Source of the DNA: Asterochloris sp. CNOR1
Lineage: Eukaryota > Chlorophyta > Trebouxiophyceae > Trebouxiales > Trebouxiaceae
Reading direction: 5' to 3'
Assembly (NCBI GenBank): GCA_963969365.1
Contig: OZ017751.1
Coordinates: 2,976,001-3,040,000, forward strand
Length of the DNA stretch: 64,000 nt
A program made the position numbers and the translations under genes. A model generated the notes under the pieces. That model did not search any database, was not told the origin of the DNA, and worked only from the letters and a program-made list of their open reading frames with translations. Below are positions 1-11,168 of this stretch, piece by piece (the stretch's first letter is position 1; each line of letters begins with the position of its first letter).

Positions 1-80
1 CTGCTGCTGCCCTGCCATCCATCTTTGAGAACGTTTCCTGGCAGTGTCAGTGCTCTGTGAAGTCAATGAACAGCGCCCAC

Positions 81-2948
81 CTGCTGCTGGTGCCCTGCCA
101 GCGTCATCTGCGCCATGCGCCGCGCCTGCTCGCTGGCCTCCCTCTGCTGCCGCACCTCATCACTGTTCTGCCTGATGTCCTCAATGAGGTCATCCCTGCA
201 GGGCAACATCAGAACATTTGCAGGGAAATTTAGTTGTGTTTGGTGCCTTGATTAAGGATGACCCTGCAGGGCTCAACAGGCGCAAGGTCAGAGACAACGT
301 AATCACTGCAGGTTGACAGGCATCCCACAGACTCAGGCCCAAGCAGCTGAGCGGCTTTGCTGCTGGAATGCTGCCAGACATCAAGTCTCTAGGGCCAATG
401 CTGGCCTGCACAGCTGTCCATTTAGCTTCAGATTCAGCAAAGCCCACCTCCTGCTATTTGGCATGATTGTTGGGATGACACGAGAGACACCTCAAGCACA
501 CAGCACCCACTGACCTCTGCAGCTGGTGCATGCGCACAGCAGTCACACCCCTGCAGGTCCCGCTCACCTCTGCTGCATTGCGAATGAGGCAGAGCTCCCA
601 CAGCTACTGCCCACGCCGACACAACAACTTACACCACAGAAGTGCACCTTGAGCAGTCCCATCCAACCCCAGCCCCCCTACCATCTGAGAGCCCCGCTGA
701 TGCGTTGTGCAGCACTCACACCCCTTCCTGAGGCCCCTGCCTACCTCTGCAGCTTGCGCGTGAGGCAGTAGTCCCCTGCTTGCTGCCCCAGCGCTTGGAT
801 GGCCTCCTGCAGGCTCATGTAGAAGCGCAGGCCCTCGCTGAAGTTGTCGCGCATCTCCTTAAACAGGACCACCTTGCCGCGCATGCCCCCTGCCGCCCCC
901 TGCAGGCAGCATGAGTGCTAAAAGTATGGGATGGCGTGGGCGCACAGTGTGCAGGCTGCGGCCCCACCAGCCCCTGCAGCCAGGCCTGCAGCTTTGCAAG
1001 GGCCACCTTGCCGCACATTCACTTCGCTGAGACCTGCAGGTAGCAGATGTGCATATCTGGGGATGTTTGTTGTGCAACAGCAGGCAGCTGCGCAAGGTAT
1101 GCTGGTTGTAATGCAGGGGCTCGCCGTTGAGGCCCTCCACCACTCCCAACAGGCAGCATGACAACAAGGTTTTGAATTGACACAGACAGCCCATTTTGTG
1201 CAAAGGCAGGGATGCAACTGCACAGGTTGGTGTAAGCGACAGGGGCCCGCAGCCAGCAGACGATGGGCCTGCAGGTCTACGCATGCTTTACAGGAAAATG
1301 TCATCAAGGGTTTGCAGCGTTGCGGGAGGGGGGCAGCTGCATGCCTTGGCAACATTGCAAAACAGCTGAGCTGGCTTCAGCTGCAGGGGCACACGGGTGA
1401 GAGGGCTCCCTTGCAGCAATGAACCTGGCAGGCTACGATGTGGGGCAGATCAGTACGACACCTCGTGCGGACTCCTGCTCGTGCAAGACCACCCCTGTGC
1501 TGCATCACTCCTCACAGCACGCAGAGGAAAGGGGATAAGACTGACAAAGATGACAGACCCAACACGCCCAGCGCCACTCCCTGATGCACCGCAAAAAGCA
1601 TGCAGACCAGCACAGATAGGACCATGACGGTGACGAACCTCACAGGCCTGGCGCCACTCCCTGAAGCCGAAAGCCTGCCGATAGGCCAGCGTGTTCTTAT
1701 TGATGATGTCCAGCAGCTCTGTCGACTTGGCCAGGTTGCTGTCTATCTGGGCCTGCAGGGCGCTGGCAACCCTTTTTATGATGATGTGGAAGCAACATGT
1801 GTTGTTTGTGGTCAGTTATGTGCAGATGCTCTGGCAGGTGGCTGACTATGAGTCAATGCTGCTGCATCATCAGGGCTGGCACTTGGGGAGCAGCCCATCA
1901 CAAGACGAGGTTTGATAAAAGGAAGAAGTAGCCCAACTGACTTCTTTGCTCAGCACAACATCTATGTGAGGCAGTGATATTGATTCATGCACAGCCGTCC
2001 AGCTCTCCACCCATCTGACGAATGCAAAGCTGCAATCCACCATACGATGGGCAGGCAGCCCAGCTCACCACGTAGGGCTGGTACTTGGCCAGCTCGGCAG
2101 TGAACATGGCGTCATAGTTGCCCGTGCTGGCCATCAGCTTGGGTAGGATGTTGTCCTTGTTGTGCTCCTCCTGTAGGCCGGCAGAGACAGCGCTTGGGAC
2201 CACCAGGCATGGTGGGGCAGCAGGGCCTGGATAGCAGAGGTCGCGCCACCTCAAAAAGGGTTAGTGCCAACCTGTGTGTGCAGATGACATTGTCAAGGGG
2301 GGCCAGTCATCAACGGTTACAGTGCAGCCAGTCCCCCAGGCAGCACCACTGCCACAACTTGCAAGCCGACATGGGCTTTTGGCAGCACAACCCACCTCCT
2401 GGCTTCCCACCTTGAGCAGGTGCTCCAGCCCAGCTTGCTTTGCAACAAATGTTAAAGAGCACATCTCACAAATGCAGTGCTCCAGCCAGCTCAACCCCCT
2501 GAATGGCAATGCCCTGAGGCCTAACAAACTCACACAACCCTGTGCACCACCTGTGACCTGCTGGCCCCTGGCACCAGATGACACCCTAGATGTGACCCTA
2601 GATGTTGTCACTTCCCCTCGTGCAGGACTCAAACCACACACCTTGAGAAACCCCTGCAGACTTAACACTCTCAGCATCACGGTGCAGCAAGCAACACGCA
2701 CGGCAATAAGCACCCCCTGTGTGCCCCACCTTGAGCGCCTCCTCCAGCCCAGCGCGCTCCCCTGACAGCCTGTCCAGCTGCTCCATTGCGCGGCGCAGGG
2801 TCGTCACAATCATTGCAGGCTCCTGGTCCGTTGTGGAGACCATGGGCGCCTGCAGGAGCAGGGGGCCTCAGAGGTCGCCTTAGCAGGAATGCTGTGACGA
2901 TGCATGAACTCTGGGCTGAGCTGGGGCTCACAGGGGCCGAGGTGGGGG

Positions 2949-2986
<38 letters not shown>

Positions 2987-5900
2987 CATGTGTTTAGGGC
3001 ACCTGCCAAAAGGTGGTGCTGGCTCAAAGCACCATGGGCCCATGCCCATGAAGGGTGGTCAGGGGAGGCAGAGAGGGTGCACACAGTGGTTTTGGCACAG
3101 TGCAGGAGCTCATGAGGCAGCAGCACTTGGCACCCAAGAGGCAGCCAGCAGGTGATGCCAGGGAAGGCACCTGCAGGAGCGCTGGCTGCCAGCCAGGGCG
3201 GAGGTGGGCATGCACTGGGATCTCAGGGCCGAAAAGATGGCAATTGGAGAATCTGAAATGCGCAGCAGGCTTGCTGTTGACCACCAGACAGCAGATCAGA
3301 AACGGGCAGTGTGTTCCCAGGAGCACGACAGGCACCTGCAGGCGCGGCATCTGGGAAACGGCCGTGTCAATGCTCAGCCCCGCAAACGCAGAGTTGTTCT
3401 CCTCCAATCGCTGCGCTAGGCGCGCATCGCTCTGACCAGCAGCCTCCAGATTGGCATTGTACCCTGCAGGGGGGAGGCTCTGGTTCAGTGCTGCGGTGGA
3501 AGCAGCAACCAGAAGCTGGGAACCTGCGGGGAACTCAAGTGAATAGTATAGCTCAACAAAGAGCTGCGCCTTTGAAGGGCTAACTTGCAGATAAAGCTCT
3601 GTCACAAAACACAGAAGGCTGGCTGTGCCACTTGCTGCGTCTGTTTCTTCGCGCCCTGCCCTATGCACAGACAGGCTGCCGGCACCTAAGCACCCATCTT
3701 GTGCACACAACCCCACACCTGCGATCTTTTCCCGCATGGTGGAGTTCAGCGCCTGGGAGGCCGGGCGGTTCCACTTGCTGCCGTACTGCTCCCGCAGCTG
3801 GGCATCCTCTCGCGCCTCCCCATCCAGCTGATCGGTCACCTTCTGCAGGTCCTCGGCTGCCACGCGCCGCAGGTCCTGCATGACACACATGGCCTGAGAC
3901 TCTGCAATGTATGACAGACGAGTTGGATGGTACTGTGCCTCTGCATCTAACACTAGAGGATGCCAGACTTGTGCAGCATTCTGCTCAGGGCCTGACTTGG
4001 CTGCAGAGCCTGCAGCGGTCACATGTGTTGAGGCTAGAGTTATGGCCTGAGTTGGCATAAGCTCCCTGACCCCAGATTGCTTGAAGGCTGCACTGCCAGC
4101 CTTGACTGTCATGTGCTCCTGCATTTGGCAGGCGTCGGGGCTCATGGAAGCTGATAGCATGCATGCTCACCAAGCCAACATGGCAGCTCTGTGGATAGAC
4201 TGCCTGGCCAGCAGACAGTGATGCCAGGTGAAAGGTCGCTTGCAGGTCACAGGTGTCACACACCACCTTGACATCCGGTCAGGTTGCTTGCAGGTCACCA
4301 GTCTCACAGATCATTTCTGCAGCCTTCTCCTGAAGTGTCCTGCCACAGCTTTCAGGAGCATCCTTACAACCACCACATTGCGGGGGCGATCCCTTGACAA
4401 CCCTCTGCTGCAGATGTTGATCAGCCACCTGGTGACGCAGGCGGCACTACTAGCGCGTGTTACAGCTAGCTTAGGACTGTGTGAGCACACCTTGATCTGG
4501 CCAGCCAGGTCGTGCAGGTGGCGCACACCCCCATGGTCCTCCAGCGATTCCAGCTCAGCCCTCAGAGCATCTGGCAGGGAGGACGCGCTGCCAGACTCCA
4601 GCGCCTGCAGGTCACAGCAGCCGACCTGACTACCAGCTTATGCTGAGTGCTGGACATGGCCATACTTGACCACACGTCCAGGCACAGCGCAATCTGTATG
4701 CAGGGTGTCCGCCATGCCCCTTGCCTGTAGCCTGGCCCTTGCAATGCTGATGGCACCCGGCACTTGTAAGGCAGGCAGCCAGAGTTTACAAAGTCTGCGT
4801 GGCCTCGGATGCTGCGTTCTGTGATCCTCCTCACAGTCAAATGGTGCACAGCCAAGGACGCAAGTGGAGGGCATGTGGCAGCCATTACTAATGCAGCTTG
4901 GGCTGAGCATGGCATCTGGCACAGCAAACCACACGGTAGCCTGCGAGCATTGACGGTGCTAAAGGCAGCACAGCGTACATGAAGGGCATCTGGCATGTCC
5001 CACTCCCGCAGCTTGGCCCGCGCCTCGTCGCTGGCAGCCTCCAGGCGGTCCTTCTGCTGCCGGATGATGCTGTCCACCATCTCACTGTATTTGTGCAGGC
5101 GAGCGTGACACAGCGCTCAGTTCTGCAAGGTGCTGTGCTTGTGCAGGCTACTGACGCAGCCAGCAACCTGTCAACGATAGCTGCTTTCGTGTACTAAATT
5201 AGCTCACAGCCTTGGTGTGCAGGCAGTTTGTAACACAGGCCGCTAATTCTGGACCATGTGTCTGCCCAGTCTGGGGCAGGATCTGCAATAGTCCAGCCTT
5301 GTGGTACCTAGCAACGCATGCTGTGGGCCTGTGCAATCCAGGCAAAGTGCCCTTCTCCCTGCTACAGGCAACATCACAGCAGCAGTGCTGCTCAGCATCT
5401 GGCTGGGCTGTACTCTCACAAGCACCACACACAGCAATTTCACCGGCTGAAACAGCAGCACAGGTACACCATGTCCCAGCCAACCCACCTTGAGTCAGGG
5501 ATGACCTGCTGGAACATGCCCTCAGTGGAGCCGTCCAGGTCTGTAAGCGGGAGGGACTTGACCAGGACGTAGGGCTGGATGGCTGGCAGGTCAACCACAT
5601 TGGGGATGCGCATCAGGTAGACGGTTGCATTCTCCCGCTCAGCCCTGTTCAAGTTGGAGCTGAGGGTCTGCAGCAGGGGCAGTGACACATGTCTGCAGGC
5701 AGGCAGGGCGGCAGGTGGTTCCGAGGCAGCACCTCAGTGGCAGGGCTGGCTGCTCAAATGCAGGCAAAAGTTTGCCAGCATAAGCAGTAGGGTGCTGCCA
5801 GCTCCTCAAGCAGCTAGGCAGCGACAGGTGCAGGCCGGGTCTAGTGGCTTGGCAGAGAGCAGGCAAGATCGGCATTTGCGCCACTTGTGATGTGATGCTG

Positions 5901-8853
5901 GCAGCCAGAATTGTCTGAACAGCGTGTGCAGCCCTGCGTGGCACTCCCCTGGCAGAGACGGTGATGACTGCCATAGCAGCAGGAGCCAGACGCTGCACTG
6001 GGCCTCCGATGCGATTTGTGAGCTTACTTGAGCAGTTACCCAGGGGCAGCCTGCAGCCTGCCAAACTTGCAGGCCCCATGCACAGACAAAGCAGGTAACA
6101 CATGCTGCTCAATGAAACTGCCTCCTTGCTTGAGAGTTGGCCGCACCTCCTTGGTGAAGAGCGGGCTAACCCAGGCCAGAGGGTATGCGTTGCAGCTTTG
6201 GCAGCCCAGCAATTTGCTGTCATGTTATGCTGGCAAAGGCTATGCCTAAACACAAGGTGGCTTGTTTTTCGGGTGGTGTGTGGCACTAGAGCGCACCTCC
6301 TCGGTGAAGCGCATGGACTCCTGCAGCTCGTGCCCACACATCTTGGCCTCCTTCTTCACAATCAGCAGCATCCTGTGTGCCTCCTGCAGCAGCAGACAGC
6401 CGGGTCATCACTGTCACTGAATTCTTGCCGTGACACCAGCTGTCAGCGAGACCTTGTGGCGACCAAATGCAGCTCCCACAAAGTTGCTGGCATGTGCAAG
6501 CCACATTACTGATGCTGCATCGGCAGTCAGGCCCACCTTGAGGCGTGCAATCTCTTGCCCAATCTCATCGTCCTTGTGCAGCTGGACACCCATCTGCAGC
6601 TGGCTCTCCACCTCGTACAGGGTGGCCTTGACCTGGACGTGAGCCGTCCACGACCGGTCAAAGTGCGACCGCAGGGGGTCGCAGCTCAGCAGGCGCAGCA
6701 CATCCTCGTACAGAACGGACACCTGCTTGGCCAGCCTGCAGTGCAACACGAGCACGCTGTGTCTACAGCTGCGTGGGCATGCACTTACATGACACAACGA
6801 AGAGGCCTGCCTGCTGGTGCCCTGCAAGGCGCCATCATCTCTGACAGGTGCTACATTCCTGTATCACTGGCAGGGGAACCTGCTGCTTTTGGCATGCGGT
6901 CAGTCCAGAGAAGGCGGCATCCAGCAGGGCTGCTGTGCTGCTGCCAGCACTGGCAGACACAGTTTGTGGTGGTCGCCTTCATTGGCTTCTGGTGCTGCTG
7001 TACAGAGGTGAGCCCTGCGCTGAACTGACCTGGCCAGGATGGCTGGGCTCTTCTTGTCTGTCCGCGCCTTCTCAAACACGCACTCCTGCGCCTGTGCCAG
7101 ACAGAGCTTCTCCAACATGCCTGCACAGGGTGCACAGGGAGCTGTTGGCCACCAAGGCAACATTGTGCAGTGCTGGCCGGCCACCTCCTGCAGCATCTTG
7201 TTTTGCCCAAATTCCTGCCACTATGTCTCGACCTATGTCTTGTTGCACCCAGCTAGAGCATCTGAAGGCACACTTGCCTTGCATATGCATTCAAACCTTG
7301 TGTTGTGTTGTGGCCCCTCAGATGATGATCCAAAGGGTGGAGACCGCCTCACCTGCGGCCTCAGGAGAGATGTCCACGGGTCGCGGCTGCTCCACCCTGA
7401 GGCCGGCCACGTCCCTGAGGAAGGCAAAGGCGCCTGCAGCCTCCTGCAGGCAATCGATTGTGATTGAGGACCCGAGTTTCCAACCAGGCTGATGCCCAAG
7501 GGCTATGCAGGCCGGATACAGACAGGCTAGTTTGGCCTTGCTAAGGAGCAGGCTCAACACTGGAGACAGCTACGATGACGGGCAAGACAGCATGACCCTT
7601 CTGCTGGGAGTCAAAAGCTCTGCAATGGGGAACACGAATGGTCAGGCATGCGTACACGCCCGGGTCTCATGGTATGACTCCGCAAACTCTGGCCTGCTCA
7701 CATTCGTGCAGAAGGCTGAATCCACAGGGCAGCAGCCGGTAGGATGACAGAAAATAACAGCCAGGGCTAGCTGCAGACCTGGAACTTCCTGGCAGCATCC
7801 TTCAGACCCTGGTCTGTGGACTTGTCAAAGCCCAGGCCAATCTGGGTCAGCACCGCTCCAATGTTGAACACTACCGCGGCCTTCTCAAAGTGGATGCTGA
7901 ACTGCTCTGTGCGTTTCGTGTTGCGGAAGGCATCGTACCTGAAAGGAAGCAGCTTTGTGGTCAACTGATAAGCTGCTCTTAGCAGCTTTCATCTCAAGGT
8001 GGAGTGCCTTTGCATCATGATGGACACTGTCAGTAAGGGAAGGTGAGCTGCATGCAGCCAGGTGTGCCCAGTTACCCGTGATAACCGGGCCAAGCAGCAG
8101 CACGGCCTGCTCAATAGTCACAACTGCATAGCTGCACCCAGTAAAGTCGGTAAAGCTGGCACCCAGCCTGCTCTCAGCTACGCTTGACTGAGATTGATGT
8201 GAGCTGACCATGTGAACGACAGCATGACATGCTCCCTCTCTCGGCTAATGGGGAAGCGTGTCTCCATCACAGACAGGGATCGGAAGTACCTGCAGGCAAG
8301 AGGCTAGCACTTCACCTGTGGGGTGGCAACCTGCTCAAGCAAGTGCCTGCATGCTCAAGTCAGGTTGTTCGTGTGCATGCTCAAGTCAGATGGCTTGTGT
8401 GCTCCATCAGCAGGCTTCCCTCCTGCCAAGTACCTTTGCTTTTGGCGTCAATGCTGTGCAATCCAATCTGCACCGCCTGCTGGATGCTTAGCCGGCCCAC
8501 GTTCAAGTGGCAATACAAAATCTATCCTCACTAGGCTGGTGAACCCTCAACACAGACATGCCATGTCTCGGATGGCCAGGCAATTTTGGTAGACAATGCT
8601 GCGGGTCTAATGAGGTGCTCTGCTGTCCATCTTACTTGGACATAGTATCTCGCTGCTGGGGCAGAGACCCAGTCAGGTTGATGACATCGCTCCGCAGCTG
8701 ATTGACAGAAGCCAGATCATCAGCAGCCTCCCGTGCCTGCTGCTCTGAATAAGTGATTGCTATGTACTGAGAGATGGGGGTGCGCAGGTCCACTGGATCA
8801 CTCTTCTTGCAGTGCACCGCCAGCAGCATGCTGGCTGGCCCCATGCTGTCCAA
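81..8853 (-). CDS. ALIX: ALIX/BRO1-domain protein (PDCD6IP-like), 3' end outside window
   Basis: Endosomal-sorting (ESCRT-associated) adaptor of the ALIX/Bro1 family. Exons read on the minus strand: 8636-8853, 8209-8289, 7779-7938, 7353-7443, 7030-7120, 6537-6735, 6297-6383, 5489-5667, 4979-5084, 4491-4604, 3719-3875, 3336-3463, 2730-2849, 2069-2170, 1639-1752, 745-900 and 81-195. They give about 740 codons with GT-AG junctions at nearly every join. The BRO1 domain covers roughly the first 370 residues. Its hallmarks are LLAVHCKKSDPVDLR near the start, ETRFPISRE, the spliced SFT-WYDAF, HFEKAAVVFNIGAV, AGAFAFLRD and LAQAQECVFEKA. The V-domain coiled coils follow (for example MVDSIIRQQKDRLEAA, LREGLRFY-like SEGLRFYMSLQ). 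The usual proline-rich tail would lie beyond position 1. The start at 8853 is the first Met before the BRO1 motif; 8844 is an alternative. Exon limits at 745-900 and 81-195 are the least certain. Confidence 0.9.
2400..2445 (-). repeat. Decayed copy of an ALIX exon end and donor
   Basis: On the minus strand GCTGGGCTGGAGCACCTGCTCAAG|GTGGGAAG mirrors the true end of exon 2730-2849 (GCTGGGCTGGAGGAGGCGCTCAAG|GTGGGGCA). Confidence 0.6.
2951..2985. repeat. Poly-G homopolymer (35 G)
   Basis: An uninterrupted run of 35 G on the plus strand inside an ALIX intron, preceded by a shorter G-rich stretch from 2941. The ALIX pre-mRNA would carry it as a C run. The exact length may be affected by sequencing error. 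Confidence 0.9.
6130..6170 (-). repeat. Decayed copy of an ALIX exon end and donor
   Basis: The plus-strand string CGCACCTCCTTGGTGAAGAG at about 6145 mirrors CGCACCTCCTCGGTGAAGCG at the true donor of exon 6297-6383. It is about 150 bp into the following intron. Confidence 0.6.
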
Positions 8854-9970
8854 CTATCAGGAGATCCTGAGAAACAAGGGCAAGGCTATTATTGAAGAAT
8901 ATCCAGTGAGCCACGAGCTCGAGTGCAGGCAATGTTGACTGAGGCAGATGACTAGCTTCGCTTGGGTTCTCTGCGCTTTGGAAAGAAAGCCAACATGACT
9001 AAGCCCATGAGACAGTGTTGCCACTCAGAGGAAGAGGTGGCCTGCAGTTTTAGCTGCGAACTCTTTGCCAAGGGTGCATGAGAACGGGTTTGAACAGAAA
9101 ACGAAAGCTGTGCCCTCACTGCTTGTTTTCTTTCATAACTAATTTCAGGGGCTTCAAGGCTTGCTCAAGCAAGCATCTGTACATGCAGGTCCTGATTGCC
9201 CTGGTGCTTACACCGGCTGGGTGGATGCAATGGCGCAGAGTGGCAGGTTCAGTTGCCTGCAAGTGTTCTCAATGAGCCTGGCATCATGTCAGGCTACGCA
9301 GATCCACAAGGGTGCAAGCATTGAGCAGTCCCGCAGTGCAGGCACCAAACAACAAGGCAGTGCAGGCCTTGCAGGCGGATAATGCCACAGTATCTGTGAT
9401 GGCGTCAGCCTTGCTGATCAGTTATGGTGGGTTGGCAAGTAACACAACATTGCCATACCTGAGGCCTGCTGGTATGCAGTGCAAGGTCCAGTCAGGTGGG
9501 ACTTGGCTATGCACAGGTGCCCAGCGCAGTTTAGCAGATAGCACCCCTCATCACATTGCAGTGCATGCAGTCGTGATCATGGCCGTATTTTGCATGATGC
9601 TGCTTTGCAAATAACATCGTCCTCAACATCCCAGAAAGACATCTAGAAAGTCTCTCAACGAAAGTTTCCCAACCAGCTCTGCAATGGACAGGGTGTCAGA
9701 TGATGATGCCAAGCATGCAGCCTGGCCTGTAGCACCTGCTTGTGAGGTGAACTGCAACCTCAGAGCCAGAATCCTGGGTTCGTGTTCAGTGCCTGGCTGA
9801 GGACATCCCTGCAGCTGCCAAAGAACAGTGAGTCTGTGACACTGATGCAGTAGAGAAGTGCCTGGAGCACAGTCTTCAGGTTGACGCAATGAAACACCTG
9901 GTAGCAGAGGATGAGTGTCCACAGCTGTGTCTGCAGACTTCCCCTGGATGCCACCAACCAGGTTTGCCGC
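8854..9970. other. Intergenic stretch between ALIX and the duplicated block
   Basis: No exon with a recognisable family was found. The ALIX promoter and 5' leader should lie just above 8853. A short minus-strand reading frame ending at 9623 is listed separately. Confidence 0.5.
9623..9922 (-). CDS. Possible short coding segment, unrecognised
   Basis: A minus-strand frame of 99 codons whose C-terminal third looks protein-like (TLSIAELVGKLSLRDFLDVF, amphipathic helix character) before a stop at 9623. A TTGCAG acceptor lies within it, so only the last 20 or so codons may be a real terminal exon. No family recognised and no partner exons established. Confidence 0.18.
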   Translation of the reverse strand: MDTHPLLPGVSLRQPEDCAPGTSLLHQCHRLTVLWQLQGCPQPGTEHEPRILALRLQFTSQAGATGQAACLASSSDTLSIAELVGKLSLRDFLDVFLGC

Positions 9971-9974
9971 AGGG

Positions 9975-10095
9975 CACCAGGCCTACGCCATCTAGCCTGC
10001 ATGCCACCACACAGGCCTGCCACAGACGGCACCAGGCCCACGCCATCTAGCCTGCATGCCACCACACAGGATTGCTACCGAGGGCATGGGGTCCA
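9975..10095. repeat. 55-bp tandem repeat, about two copies
   Basis: Two consecutive near-identical units of about 55 bp, each containing GCCATCTAGCCTGCATGCCA, followed by a decayed third start (CCACGCCATCCTGCG). It marks the left edge of the spacer segment that is duplicated near 16.45 kb. Confidence 0.7.
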
Positions 10096-10870
10096 CGCCA
10101 TCCTGCGTCCTGAATTCTAGGCAGCTCTATGGAGCTTGCACGGGTCTTCATAGCAGCACAGTGCAGCTGGCATGAAGCTCATTGCCATTCTCAGCACATA
10201 GGTCCTGTGGCAATTTTACAGCTGAAAAGCTGCTTGGAGGGACTGTCAAAGCAACGCTGCACTCAGGGCGTCACCCACCTGCAGGTGTAAGGAACAAGCT
10301 GCGGCTGGACACTACATTTCTGTGTGCACAAGAGGTTCTGACTATGCACTTGAACACCTAGGCTGCCACCTAGGCAAAGGGGTTTTGGACCTGCATCTCC
10401 TTGCTGCGTGAGCGACCCAGATTTCTGGCTATCCAGGGGTGCGGAGACACCTGAGCTTCAGGAAGCTGATGCAGCCCTGTGACCCTGCTCCCTGCAACTT
10501 CCTACAGGTATCACTGCATACCCGGGGTCACCCATTGGGATGGGAGAGCTTGAGCGTGGTGCCAACACAGCAACAGTGCGGCCCCTCAACTTACACTGCT
10601 TAAGACATGGCAAGCGCCATTCTGCTGCATGGCCATAAAATAATCTACAAGCCAGAGCCAGAACTCAGAAAGTCAGCATGTGCTGTGACCACACCATGAC
10701 GTGCAGGAACGAGCATGATCTCGCCTTCTCCCAAGGTACTGTTGCTGCGAAGTCTCCAGGTTGAGCAGGGCAGAGACTGGCACAAGCTGGCGGTCATCCG
10801 CCCATGTCGAAGATTGCCTTAATGCTTTAGTGGCCGGCCGCTTGCTAAAGGGGGGTGGGACCTAGGGTCA
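10060..10870. repeat. Spacer segment X, copy 1 (upstream of dynamin copy 1)
   Basis: Homologous, with many substitutions and small indels, to 16440-17790. Shared landmarks in the same order include GCCATCCTGCGT, CTGCATCTCCTTGCTGC, GAGAGCTTGA and TGCTGCATGGCCA. The leader portion before the dynamin start matches too (TGGGTGCTG, GAGCGCACCCTCC, GAGGTGCCC). It probably holds the dynamin promoter and leader. No coherent exon was identified in it. Confidence 0.65.
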
Positions 10871-11168
10871 CTTTGGCGCGTCAATGACATGTGACCTACT
10901 GCTCAGATCTCTGAGGCAAACCTTACCCAGAAGCCTGGAACCGCATGGACTGGGTCAGAAGGAGCTTCTTCTTGGGTGCTGCAAGGGACGTGGCGAGCGC
11001 ACCCTCCAACTCCCTGCCAACTGCCGAGGTGCCCCAAGCTCATTGCAAGAGATTCCTGGCAAATTTGCACTTGCCAAGTACTTTCAAGTTGGCTGGTGCT
11101 TCTCACAGCCCTGCGACCTCACATACTGCCTCTGTCTTAGATCCCGTGTCTTGCAGGTACCAAGCGCA

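Noticed and set aside
3024-4160. 378-codon minus-strand open frame in ALIX
   Set aside because: Only 3336-3463 and 3719-3875 carry V-domain-like coding sequence with splice sites; the intervening part is open intron.
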